Of a DNA stretch of 14,288 nt, positions 6,239 through 13,383 are shown piece by piece. The stretch is from assembly GCA_030615565.1 (NCBI GenBank), contig JAUWZC010000038.1, positions 1-14,288 of the forward strand. Reading direction: 5' to 3'. A program made the translations under genes and the position numbers. The stretch is from Desulfobacteraceae bacterium (GTDB lineage Bacteria > Desulfobacterota > DSM-4660 > Desulfatiglandales > B25-G16). The notes under the pieces are model-generated. The model was not told the DNA's origin, searched no databases, and worked only from the letters and a program-made list of their open reading frames with translations. The stretch's first letter is position 1; the number at the start of each line of letters is the position of its first letter.

Positions 6239-6662
6239 TTAAAACTGAGCTCTTTCCCTGCTGAACTTAGCCGCCTGCAGCGGAACTTCTCTTGGACAAG
6301 ATTAATCGTTCGACCTAGAGGCTCTCGACAGGCAAGATTAACATGATCTTATTATATTCTTTATCCCCCCGACTAAGCGACTCGACATGAGCTCGTCGAC
6401 ATGTCTCGGGGCCTGAGCCTGTTGAGGGCCTGAACATCCCTGGCCCAGACCTGACTTACAAGGGCTGAGTTTATGATTACCGCATCCGAAGTATTCCAGC
6501 GACAACATAGTGTTCCATGCAAGTCGCGCCAGGGCAGGCCCGTCTATCCTGTCTAAAGAAAGGGAATTCACAATTTAATTATCCATTTCAATCTCATTGA
6601 CTTAAAAAAGGGCCTGGCCCACTGCAAAGTTGTAAAGGAGGCATAAATAAGGAGAACTGATT
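6239..6662. other. Gene-free spacer with palindromic debris
   Basis: There are 424 bases between the two PLP enzyme genes and no credible gene. A compound inverted repeat is visible: CCCCGA (6367-6372) pairs with TCGGGG (6406-6411) and encloses GACATG (6384-6389) pairing with CATGTC (6400-6405). TCGACATG is also repeated directly (6382-6389 and 6396-6403). CCCTGGCCCAGAC (6438-6450) recurs on the opposite strand at 14177-14189. A weak CCGC/GCGG hairpin at 6271-6283 follows the aminotransferase but lacks a T tract, so I do not call a terminator. No clear promoter for the next gene was found. Confidence 0.5.
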
Positions 6663-7820
6663 ATGTCCAAAACATACAAACATCTTGAAACCAAACTTAT
6701 CCATGCCGGTGAACCTGAACCGCTCATCAGTGGAGCAGTCAGTATGCCAATTTTTCAATCTTCAACATTTGAATACGCCGGAGCGACCAGCTACCATGAT
6801 CTAAAATACATTCGCCTGAACAACACTCCAAACCACATAGCTCTCCATCAAAAGTTGGCAGCATTAGAGAATGCTGAGGCCGCACTTGTGACTGCCAGCG
6901 GCATGGCAGCGATTACAACTACCCTTTTAACCATTCTCCATTCTGGTAATCATTTGCTGGCACAAGAGTGTCTGTATGGTGGGACACATGATTTTTTGAC
7001 AAAAGATCTGGAGACATTCGGGATCTCATATGACTTCATCGACGGCGACAATCCAGATTCCTGGAAACGGCAATTAAGACCCAATACCAAAGCGATATAT
7101 GTTGAAACCATGACAAACCCTCTTCTGCAAGTTGCCGATCTCAAAGCTGTTGTGGAATTTGCCAGGACCAATGGCCTCCTTTCTTTGATAGATAATACCT
7201 TTGCGAGCCCGGTGAATTTCCGACCACCTGAATGGGGTTTTGACCTTTCTCTGCATAGCTGTACAAAATACCTCAACGGTCATTCGGACATTGTGGCAGG
7301 CGCTGTTATTGGCCGTGCCGATCTAATCGAAAAGATCACACACAAGCTCAACCATCTGGGTGGTTCTCTTGATCCTCACGCCTGTTTTCTGCTGCATCGA
7401 GGTCTGAAAACACTGGCAGTAAGGATGAGATATCAAAACGAGAGCGCGCTCAAGATTGCCAAGTTTTTAGAAGGGCATCCGGTAGTCAATAGGATCAACT
7501 ATCCAGGCCTTGAAAGCCATCCCAGACACCAGCGTGCTAGTGAGTTGTTTGATGGATTCAGCGGTATGTTGAGTTTTGAACTGAATGATGGTGTCCAAGC
7601 AGCCGAGCATTTTATCCAAAATACAACACTACCAATAAGTGCCCCAAGTCTCGGTGGCGTGGAAACGCTCATTACAAGACCTGCCACCACTTCTCACTCA
7701 GGTATGTCTCCTGAGGAACGGCAGGCACTGGGAATCTCAGACACCTTAATCCGGTTATCGGTTGGTATAGAGGCAACTGAAGATATTATTGAGGATTTTG
7801 ACAAGGCATTGAAGGCGTAA
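6663..7820 (+). CDS. Cys/Met-metabolism PLP enzyme (cystathionine lyase/synthase family)
   Basis: A 385-residue enzyme of the transsulfuration family, which includes cystathionine gamma-synthase, beta- and gamma-lyase, O-acylhomoserine sulfhydrylase and methionine gamma-lyase. Visible features are the N-terminal THAGE-like LIHAGEPEP, YIRLNNTPNH (49-58, replacing the common YxRxxNPT), ASGMAAI (78-84), the cofactor-stacking tyrosine in LYGGTHDF (Tyr105), VETMTNP (147-153), IDNTFASP with Asp178, and the Schiff-base Lys202 in SCTKYLNGHSD. The C-terminal SLGGVETLITRPATTSHS and IRLSVGIEATEDI complete the family pattern. ATG 6663 has AAGGAG about 8 nt upstream. A second, stronger purine-rich site (AAAGGAGG, about 6634-6641) has no start behind it. 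Family membership is certain; the exact reaction cannot be assigned from sequence alone. It may share sulfur or amino-acid metabolism with the upstream aminotransferase, but the 424-bp gap argues against a tight operon. Confidence 0.9.
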   Translation: MSKTYKHLETKLIHAGEPEPLISGAVSMPIFQSSTFEYAGATSYHDLKYIRLNNTPNHIALHQKLAALENAEAALVTASGMAAITTTLLTILHSGNHLLAQECLYGGTHDFLTKDLETFGISYDFIDGDNPDSWKRQLRPNTKAIYVETMTNPLLQVADLKAVVEFARTNGLLSLIDNTFASPVNFRPPEWGFDLSLHSCTKYLNGHSDIVAGAVIGRADLIEKITHKLNHLGGSLDPHACFLLHRGLKTLAVRMRYQNESALKIAKFLEGHPVVNRINYPGLESHPRHQRASELFDGFSGMLSFELNDGVQAAEHFIQNTTLPISAPSLGGVETLITRPATTSHSGMSPEERQALGISDTLIRLSVGIEATEDIIEDFDKALKA

Positions 7821-8075
7821 AGTAAGAGTAAGTGTCAGATGTGCATTTAAAAAGCAGAACATCATAAGAGACAAGAGTGTCATAAAAGTGATCATAATGT
7901 TAGCAACTTTTTAAAAGTGATCATAATTGACACATAAGCCCAATTACTCTATACTTCCTCACTGAAAAAGCAAGATCTTATCAACTTCTACCTTGTGGCA
8001 ATTCTTCGAGTTTTATATTTTAGCAATAGAATGGAAATCTACCTCTTTTACTCGATATAATGGAATTAATTCCGG
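7821..8075. other. Intergenic stretch between the Cys/Met enzyme and the NYN remnant
   Basis: Apart from the IS-end fragment at 7878-7934 I see no gene, RNA or terminator. The minus strand here should carry the rest of the truncated NYN gene if the truncation were a simple frameshift. I find no NYN-like continuation in any minus-strand frame, so the 3' part has been lost or displaced. Confidence 0.5.
7878..7934. mobile_element. IS21-like terminal fragment with duplicated binding site
   Basis: A 16-bp motif, TAAAAGTGATCATAAT, occurs twice (7884-7899 and 7913-7928), 29 bp apart. The unit is flanked by GTGTCA (7878-7883) and TGACAC (7929-7934), an inverted pair. Multiple spaced transposase-binding repeats next to a TGTCA-type tip are typical of IS21-family ends. 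No IS21 transposase or helper ATPase gene is in the window, so this is a solo end left by deletion. The family assignment is by resemblance only. Confidence 0.45.
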
Positions 8076-8405
8076 TCACCCAATAGTTCGCACCGCCTGC
8101 GGCGGCGCGAATGCGGAGTTGAGCTTTGCTCCGCAATATCTGTCTTTTAGCTTGAAATTAGCCATAACAATGTTGACACCTCTACTCTTTAAAGCATCAA
8201 TTAACATTCTATGTCTTTTCATTGAATGCGGTTTCCAGGTGGCATAGGCAGAAAAGTAATAGACCTTTGAGACTATATCGCCTTTTCTTGTAAATCGCTC
8301 TGCCAAAGCATAAAAGTCAAGCCATAAGTATTTGTGATATTTACTATTCTCTTTTAGTGAATGGTATACATTAAAGCCGTCAATGAAGAATATGACCCTA
8401 GCCAT
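8076..8405 (-). pseudogene. NYN-domain (LabA/DUF88-like) nuclease, 3'-truncated
   Basis: NYN proteins are PIN-like metal-dependent RNases. The N-terminal half is intact: MARVIFFIDGFNVYHSL with the first catalytic Asp9, then WLDFYALAERF, VYYFSAYATW and RGVNIVMANFKLKDRYC. The sequence diverges right after that Cys (about 8133), where a GC-rich tandem hairpin (8087-8135) begins, and stops 18 residues later. Intact relatives continue with a Cys-rich patch, an ETD-type motif and SGDSD, which supply the other acidic residues; all are missing. The product (109 residues, about half the usual length) should be inactive. ATG 8405 has AGGGGG 5 nt upstream; the upstream in-frame codons run through a terminator hairpin and are not coding. 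Confidence 0.8.
8087..8135. repeat. Tandem GC-rich hairpins (REP-like) at the NYN breakpoint
   Basis: Two perfect hairpins lie head to tail. The first pairs TTCGC/GCGAA outside and CCGCC/GGCGG inside with a TGC loop (8087-8111). The second pairs TGCGGAG (8112-8118) with CTCCGCA (8129-8135). Local GC content is far above the surroundings. The right edge coincides with the point where the NYN reading frame loses family similarity, which points to insertion or recombination at this element. Confidence 0.75.
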
Positions 8406-8418
8406 AGAGCCCCCTGGC

Positions 8419-8448
8419 AAAAAAAATCCCGTGCCTTTATGGCACGGG
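8419..8448 (-). terminator. Rho-independent terminator just upstream of the NYN start
   Basis: On the minus strand, CCCGTGCC pairs with GGCACGGG (8428-8435 and 8441-8448) around a 5-nt loop. A run of eight Ts (8419-8426) follows after one base. This is a textbook intrinsic terminator. It lies between the transposase gene, also on the minus strand and ending at 8523, and the NYN start at 8405, only about 14 nt before that ATG. It would stop IS-derived transcription, or act as a leader attenuator for the NYN gene. Confidence 0.75.
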
Positions 8449-8511
8449 GGGCCATGAAGTCGAAGCGACATGGGGATGAACCATTCATAAATATAATCGT
8501 CATAATTTGAG

Positions 8512-9794
8512 CCTGTTCAATATTAGATGTTGAGTACGTCGCTCCATTTTCCGGTTTTCTTGTGTTCGTAAAGGATATCCAGGGTTGCGACTATATCATG
8601 CTCGATGACATGAATAAGGACATTGTCGTGTCCCATGTATGTATTATTGACTTCCATATGGTATCGGTTTTCCTTGGTCAATCCGTAGTATCGTTCGATT
8701 CCGGTGCGGAGTTTTTTTAGCTTCTCATAGGGTCTTGAACCCGTCACGGCAGGTCCTTGTCGGCGGTAGTCATCTTTAAAGTGGGTATGGGTGATCCAGC
8801 CGAATCGGTTTTCGGAATCTTGATACTCACAGGAGAAGAGCAGACGTTGCGGATCTTTGATACAGATACGGTAACATGCAAACTTAGTCCGTCCGCGGTT
8901 GTATTCGATTCCTTTACGTCGCGTTGGATACCCAAATGGACACAAAGGTGTGCCGGTGTTACCTAGATTCGGACCCCATTTCATGGATGGTTTACGAATG
9001 ATGATAGGTAGTATATTGAACTCGGTGTAGATATCGTGGTGGAATTCCTCCGAGTCATATCCCGCATCAAGAATCACACAGGCAAAGGGAAGCTTTGGAT
9101 AACGTTCAAAGGCTGTAAGCAAAAGTGGCATAATATGTGCCTGATCACTCTCGTTTGCTGGTGCAAGTTGGCTTACAATAGGAATACCGCTGACTGACGT
9201 AAGCGTATGCGCACGGTGACCAACTGGGTACTTGTGTTTATGGTGCGGTTTTCCAAATGCAATGCTATCATCGGTGAATATCCAGTTTCCATCGTCATCC
9301 TTTTCGCCTTTGGAGGAGGCTACGGCTTTGAGAAAAGTTGAGTCGCCGATGAGAATAATTTTGTCACGAACCATTTTGGGAACATCTGAGATAGGTGGAG
9401 TAAGCAGGCCCAACTTGTATGCCTGTAAGAGAAAATGTCTATGAATCTCAACGAAGCCTTCCGGCCCTAGTCGTTGGCGCAGTGTGTTGAAGGTATTATG
9501 TGCGGGAATTTCATCGCGGTTTATACCGATAGCATCACGATAAATTTTGATTTTTGCCAACTTCTCGTTGAGTTCCCTATCAGAGGAAATACGCTCTTTG
9601 ACTTTTAGAATGCGTGCCAGCACCAGTGAGCTTGCGTAACCGACCGGGCCGGTGGAGCGATATCGAGAGAGAATGTTATCGATACTGCGTTTATTGACAC
9701 GGCGGAAGTATTTCAGGAATTCCGATTCTTGGGGCGTGTGCATACGGGACATGTTCTGTGCCTCCTGTTCAATATTGGTGTTCAATATTGCAGG
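8512..9794 (-). mobile_element. IS4-like insertion sequence (boundaries tentative)
   Basis: The element carries one transposase gene (8523-9752). CCTGTTCAATATT at 8512-8524 and CAATATTGCAGG at 9783-9794 form an imperfect inverted pair (CCTG[TT]CAATATT) that would give an IS of about 1.28 kb, a normal size. The left repeat overlaps the stop codon. The same 13-bp left string also occurs directly at 9764-9776, which complicates the boundary call. No target-site duplication is evident. The true right end might instead lie in the GGGTTACTTTT array (9884-9991). Confidence 0.45.
8523..9752 (-). CDS. DDE transposase, IS4-like
   Basis: The 409-residue transposase catalyses cut-and-paste movement of its insertion sequence. 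The acidic triad is visible: Asp137 in LIGDSTF, Asp229 in VILDAGYDSEEF and Glu353 in RTGIERYYGLTKENRYH. The last motif fits the R(3)E(6)K part of the IS4 YREK signature (Arg349, Glu353, Lys360). The N-terminal 120 residues are helical, with an Arg/Lys-rich region likely binding DNA ends. I start at ATG 9752, which has AGGAGG about 8 nt upstream. The frame stays open to 9899, but that extension translates repeated motif DNA and is not expected to be protein. No internal stop or frameshift is seen, so the enzyme may be functional. Confidence 0.85.
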   Translation of the reverse strand: MSRMHTPQESEFLKYFRRVNKRSIDNILSRYRSTGPVGYASSLVLARILKVKERISSDRELNEKLAKIKIYRDAIGINRDEIPAHNTFNTLRQRLGPEGFVEIHRHFLLQAYKLGLLTPPISDVPKMVRDKIILIGDSTFLKAVASSKGEKDDDGNWIFTDDSIAFGKPHHKHKYPVGHRAHTLTSVSGIPIVSQLAPANESDQAHIMPLLLTAFERYPKLPFACVILDAGYDSEEFHHDIYTEFNILPIIIRKPSMKWGPNLGNTGTPLCPFGYPTRRKGIEYNRGRTKFACYRICIKDPQRLLFSCEYQDSENRFGWITHTHFKDDYRRQGPAVTGSRPYEKLKKLRTGIERYYGLTKENRYHMEVNNTYMGHDNVLIHVIEHDIVATLDILYEHKKTGKWSDVLNI

Positions 9795-10166
9795 AGTATA
9801 CAGAACAAGAAGCAAAACCCATAAGCTTAGGTAATACCTAAACTTGTAGGTTTTAATGCTCAGACGACAAGCATTGAAATTTTGGGTTACTTTTACCATT
9901 TTTGCCTATGAAATCTGGGTTACTTTTTCACGTTTCGTGGCTCTGAGAAACACAAAACCCCCATTTTATGAGGAGTTAGTGGGTTACTTTTCAAAATAGC
10001 GGCCTAAATATGCAATTATATCAATAGATTAGCATATTGAACGGGCTTAATTTGACAAAAAGTCAAGGAAAAAATCAGCTAAAATTTCCTCTTTCTTCTT
10101 TTAGCACGAAGGATGAAAGGATCAAACTTTGCATAAAAATCTTGAAAAATAAGTGTCAAAAATATA
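9753..10166. other. Gene-free spacer upstream of the transposase
   Basis: This 414-bp stretch holds the transposase ribosome site, a tandem GTTCAATATTG pair (9767-9777 and 9780-9790) and the three-copy GGGTTACTTTT array. Beyond 10000 the sequence is plain AT-rich spacer up to the stop codon of the YdjM-like gene. The plus-strand open frame at 10037-10270 runs into that gene on the opposite strand and has no family signature. Confidence 0.5.
9884..9991. repeat. Three copies of GGGTTACTTTT
   Basis: The 11-bp motif occurs at 9884-9894, 9917-9927 and 9981-9991, all in the same orientation, spaced 33 and 64 bp start to start. On the minus strand it reads AAAAGTAACCC. Spaced iterated sites of this kind are typical of transposase-binding arrays at IS ends (for example IS21-type). 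They lie 130-240 bp upstream of the IS4-like transposase start, so they belong either to that element or to an older one it landed in. Confidence 0.7.
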
Positions 10167-11180
10167 TTAGCTGGAGTCCCCAAGAAATCCCTGATAGACT
10201 ACATTGCCTTCTTGATCAAAATCAACAACATAGAGAAATGGTGTTCTTCTTTCTAATAATCCAAACCTAAGGTCAAAAAACTCAACCCTATTATTTCCAT
10301 CTATAAGGCCTCTATACCGTGCTGTAGGAAATCTGGCAAACCATAGGAATGTTTGAACCCCTTCTAATCTCAAGGCCTTCTTTACCCATGGAGAATCATC
10401 AAAACGGTCCCATGCATGGTATTTGATTAACCGAATCGGCTGATATCTTGAAAAAAATCTGCTTAAAAAATTCCCATCCAGACTTTTTACCTTTTTACTA
10501 TCTCCAATAAGATTAACTAATCCAGTATAAACCTTCTTTTCCGTGAGGATATAATTACCCCAAAGGAAGGGGGATAAAGGCTGGGGAAGTGATGCCAGCC
10601 TTTGGACAGATATAGCCTTTTGGCTGGAATATCTCTTAGTTAGATCTAATGCCCAGTTATGACTATAGGCACAAAGAGAAATGTACAGGACAGCCACAAT
10701 CAAAGATATCTTTGCAATTAAATTCGATCTTTCTTTCCAGACAAATATAGCAATTATGGGAAAGAGAAAGATTAAAAAAAGATAAATATCAATTATAAAA
10801 ACCCAATCCAGGCTAAATCTAATATTCGAGAATGGGGCCAAGATCATGGTTCCAAAAGAGGTGATGAGGTCCATAAAGGTATGGGCAAGGATCTCTACTA
10901 AAAATATGAGAAAATAGGACCAGAATTTTTTTATCCCAGAGATCCTTACAAAAAACCAGGCTAATAGCACAGAGATGGGAATAGTAAAGAAAATGGAATT
11001 GGTCATAGCCCGATGATATTTGATCATGAATTCGGCCCCAAGGAATATCCCCAGGATACCATCCACATCAGGGAATATGGAACCACTGAGACCAGCTATT
11101 GTTCCCCATCTTCCTGTGTCCCTATTCAAGCCAGCCTTAACAATGATGTACCCTGCAAGGGCATGAGTAGTTGTGTCCAT
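10167..11180 (-). CDS. YdjM-family membrane-bound metal-dependent hydrolase-like protein
   Basis: The 337-residue protein has the N-terminal pattern of the YdjM/DUF457 family, membrane proteins with conserved His and Asp residues thought to bind metal. Visible are DTTTHALAGY (His6), FPDVDGI (Asp38, Asp40), KYHRAMTNS (His56) and AHTFMDLITSFGT (His100, Asp104). The usual HRxxTHS motif has Asn61 where the second His normally stands, so one ligand may be lost. Hydrophobic segments at about 62-80, 86-103, 124-147 and 154-172 predict four or so membrane helices, followed by a C-terminal soluble region of about 160 residues. ATG 11180 matches the family start, but I see no good ribosome site upstream. 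Cellular role is unknown. Confidence 0.8.
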   Translation of the reverse strand: MDTTTHALAGYIIVKAGLNRDTGRWGTIAGLSGSIFPDVDGILGIFLGAEFMIKYHRAMTNSIFFTIPISVLLAWFFVRISGIKKFWSYFLIFLVEILAHTFMDLITSFGTMILAPFSNIRFSLDWVFIIDIYLFLIFLFPIIAIFVWKERSNLIAKISLIVAVLYISLCAYSHNWALDLTKRYSSQKAISVQRLASLPQPLSPFLWGNYILTEKKVYTGLVNLIGDSKKVKSLDGNFLSRFFSRYQPIRLIKYHAWDRFDDSPWVKKALRLEGVQTFLWFARFPTARYRGLIDGNNRVEFFDLRFGLLERRTPFLYVVDFDQEGNVVYQGFLGDSS

Positions 11181-11471
11181 ATTTATGATAGCAATCTTTT
11201 AGTTGGTTCCTGTGCAACAATAATCATTGAGCAGAGATTAGCGTTTTTGTCAAATTATATTCGGAAAATGACTATTGACATATGAGAGGAAAGATTGATC
11301 CATCATATAGAAGCCAATATTGTGGTTAGAGAGTAAAGATTGTAATCAGATAGTCGACGACCCCGCCCTTCCGGGCGGTTCTTGAAAAAAGGAAATAATT
11401 CATTAGCCGCCTCCATCCCCACCCTCCCGGGTGGGGCATTAAAGGGCGGCGGTAAAGAAAGAGTGAAAGAA
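11181..11471. other. Spacer with two GC-rich cruciforms
   Basis: No gene is evident. CCGCCC/GGGCGG (11363-11368 and 11373-11378) forms a tight hairpin with a TTCC loop. CCCCACCC/GGGTGGGG (11417-11424 and 11429-11436) forms a second, nested within an outer GCCGCC/GGCGGC pair (11406-11411 and 11445-11450). The second lies 36 nt past the stop codon of the zinc-ribbon gene on its strand, but neither is followed by a T tract, so they look like dispersed repeat hairpins or Rho-type pause sites rather than classical terminators. Confidence 0.6.
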
Positions 11472-11843
11472 TTAAAAACAGAGATGCTTCCCTTTATAAT
11501 TACCTAACCAGACAAGACCAACTTTTTGAGGGTAATTACGGTCAAAGCTCTGAGTCCTGCGAATATACTTAACTGCCTCATATTCTATTTTCATATTTAT
11601 GAGATCCTGTATATCTTCATAAACAACTGCGTGGCATAAAATATTATCTTTTAATTTATTTCTTACAGAGTCTCCGTCTTTCAAAAAGAATGCTGTTAAC
11701 TGGTCCACGGTATCTTCCATATCAGACTGCCAGGTGATCTTATAGACAGCTCCGCACCGACACCTATAAATCTCATCAAAGTTGTCCGGGAAGGGATAAA
11801 AATCTTCACAGAAAGGACAAATTATCTTAAATGATCTCAACAA
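11472..11843 (-). CDS. Small zinc-ribbon protein of unknown function
   Basis: A 123-residue protein. Cys9 and Cys12 (CPFC) and Cys28 and Cys30 (CRC) are spaced as a zinc ribbon at the N terminus. The rest is mixed alpha/beta with no recognised motif, ending GLVWLGNYKGKHLCF. The start is TTG 11843, supported by AGGAGG 7 nt upstream; no ATG is available upstream in frame. It is transcribed divergently from prmA across a 156-bp gap that carries a perfect palindrome (11878-11903). I do not recognise the family and assign no function. Confidence 0.65.
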   Translation of the reverse strand: MLRSFKIICPFCEDFYPFPDNFDEIYRCRCGAVYKITWQSDMEDTVDQLTAFFLKDGDSVRNKLKDNILCHAVVYEDIQDLINMKIEYEAVKYIRRTQSFDRNYPQKVGLVWLGNYKGKHLCF

Positions 11844-11877
11844 TGCTAATCCTCCTATGGTCCTATTGATCGTTATT

Positions 11878-11903
11878 AAAGATTTTTATTATGAAAAATC
11901 TTT
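11878..11903. promoter_or_regulatory. Perfect 10-bp palindrome in the divergent promoter region
   Basis: AAAGATTTTT (11878-11887) and AAAAATCTTT (11894-11903) are exact inverted repeats around a 6-nt spacer. They lie 34 bp before the zinc-ribbon start and about 97 bp before the prmA start. Position between divergent genes and symmetry suggest an operator; an AT-rich hairpin is the alternative. Confidence 0.5.
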
Positions 11904-11999
11904 TACTATGTCAATAAAATATCCTTGCGGATAGGAATAAAAAATGACAACATCCCATAGGTAAATTTTTCCTGAAGAAAAGAAAGGTAAAAGAAAAAG

Positions 12000-12854
12000 T
12001 TGAATACCCTCAATATTGATCGTATCAGTACCCATAGTCCTTATCAGGACCTTTATATCTACTATCTTGAAGGATCTCTAATAAGGGAAGAAGAGTCTCA
12101 CTTAGGGCCTGAATTTTTGGGCAATTGGGCTGAGGAAGACAGCTCTTTTTTATTCTTTGCACAGCCATCTAAGGGTCTTGTGCAGAGCATAGTTAATAAG
12201 GACAAGCGATTACGATTTGTTGATGAGTTTCATTTTACATATGAAGAGTGGTTGGGTGGTAAGGTTAAACCGCACAAGGTGTCTCAGTTTTTGATCGTCC
12301 CTCCATGGGAAAACCTTCAGCAAGGTTATGGAGAACTAAAAATCCTGCTGAATCCTGGGGTTGTTTTTGGTGCCTCCTTACATCCAACAACAAGAGATTG
12401 TTTACTAGCCTTGCTAGAGATACCTGACAGATTACTGTCTTACAGGGTTCTTGATCTTGGCACAGGTACAGGAATACTTGCCATAGGTGCAGCCCTGTTG
12501 GGAGCAGAAAGAGTTTTAGCCATTGATAATAATCCTTTGGCAGTAAGGACGGCCACCCTCAATGTGAAATTGAATGGATTAGAAGAAAGCATTGAAGTGA
12601 GAGAGGGTCTAGCAGAAGACCTTGTAGAGTCTCCCTTTGATCTTCTCATAGCAAATATTCACTATGATATTATCCTAAAACTGGTAAAAGGAGAAGGATT
12701 TCTTAAGAAAAAATTTTTTATTCTCTCTGGATTGATGAGGAGCCAAGCAAAGGATATTAAGCTGGAATTGTCTCGGTATCCAGTAGAAATTGTGCACGAG
12801 TGGGACAACGATATGGTTTGGCACACTATTCTTGGGAGGATAAAGATCTTTTAA
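12000..12854 (+). CDS. prmA: Ribosomal protein L11 methyltransferase
   Basis: PrmA trimethylates ribosomal protein L11 using S-adenosylmethionine. The 284-residue length is normal. The N-terminal half (1-110) is the substrate-recognition region and is diverged. The catalytic half has GASLHPTTRDC (124-134, family FGTGxHPTT), SAM motif I VLDLGTGTGILAIGA (150-164), AIDNNPLAV (174-182) and LLIANIHYDI (215-224), where the family has ANIL-type sequence. The predicted start is TTG 12000; AAAGG lies about 12 nt upstream, rather far, so the start is uncertain. It heads a plus-strand group, with the hotdog gene beginning 1 nt after its stop codon. A related small-molecule or protein methyltransferase cannot be excluded because the ANIH variant and the N terminus are unusual. 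Confidence 0.8.
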   Translation: MNTLNIDRISTHSPYQDLYIYYLEGSLIREEESHLGPEFLGNWAEEDSSFLFFAQPSKGLVQSIVNKDKRLRFVDEFHFTYEEWLGGKVKPHKVSQFLIVPPWENLQQGYGELKILLNPGVVFGASLHPTTRDCLLALLEIPDRLLSYRVLDLGTGTGILAIGAALLGAERVLAIDNNPLAVRTATLNVKLNGLEESIEVREGLAEDLVESPFDLLIANIHYDIILKLVKGEGFLKKKFFILSGLMRSQAKDIKLELSRYPVEIVHEWDNDMVWHTILGRIKIF

Positions 12855-12855
12855 T

Positions 12856-13341
12856 ATGGATGAAATTATAGAGAGTATTCCTAAATTGCAAGGTTACCAC
12901 TGTTTTGCTTGCGGAACTGCAAACCCAATAGGACTTAATCTAAGTTTTTACAAAGAGGGAGAGTATGTTTGTTCAGAACTAACCCTTGGAAAGAACTATG
13001 AGGGATGGGAAAACATGGCCCATGGTGGGATAGTGTCAACCCTTTTAGATGAGGTCATGTCGTGGTCTATGATATATTTCAGGAGAATTTTCTTTGTTAC
13101 AAGAAGCATGAAGATAAAGTACATAAGTCCTGTTCCATTGTATAGATTATTGACCGTTAAGGGTGCAATAATAGAAGGAGAAAAAAAGCGTTTATGCAAG
13201 GCTAAGGGATTGATTTACGATGAGGATAAAAACATCTTGGTCAAAGGAGAGGCCTCATTTGCCATTTTATCAGATAAAGATCTTTATCTGGTGCCAGAAA
13301 AGTTAAAAAGAGATATGAATAATCTCTTTAAAAGATTTTAA
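12856..13341 (+). CDS. PaaI-family hotdog-fold thioesterase
   Basis: A 161-residue hotdog protein predicted to hydrolyse an acyl-CoA or similar thioester. It has CFACGTANPIGLNLSF (16-31), the common N-terminal signature of this subgroup, and HGGIVSTLLDEVM (56-68) with the conserved His-Gly-Gly and Asp/Glu of the active site. RSMKIKYISPVPL (83-95) matches the following strand. Length is typical. ATG 12856 begins one base after the prmA stop, so it is almost certainly co-translated. The substrate is unknown. Confidence 0.85.
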   Translation: MDEIIESIPKLQGYHCFACGTANPIGLNLSFYKEGEYVCSELTLGKNYEGWENMAHGGIVSTLLDEVMSWSMIYFRRIFFVTRSMKIKYISPVPLYRLLTVKGAIIEGEKKRLCKAKGLIYDEDKNILVKGEASFAILSDKDLYLVPEKLKRDMNNLFKRF

Positions 13342-13383
13342 CCAGAGAAATTTAACTTCACCAATATCAGACCACTATTGTGT

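Noticed and set aside
6271..6283. Terminator after the aminotransferase
   Set aside because: The hairpin has only a four-base stem and no following T tract.
6950..7276. Minus-strand frame inside the Cys/Met enzyme
   Set aside because: It is a shadow of a clear PLP-enzyme gene on the plus strand.
9753..9899. N-terminal 49-residue extension of the transposase
   Set aside because: The ribosome site and family-like start are at 9752; the upstream part encodes the repeat motif array.
10037..10270. Plus-strand open frame of 77 codons
   Set aside because: It overlaps the 3' end of the well-supported YdjM-like gene on the other strand and shows no family motif.
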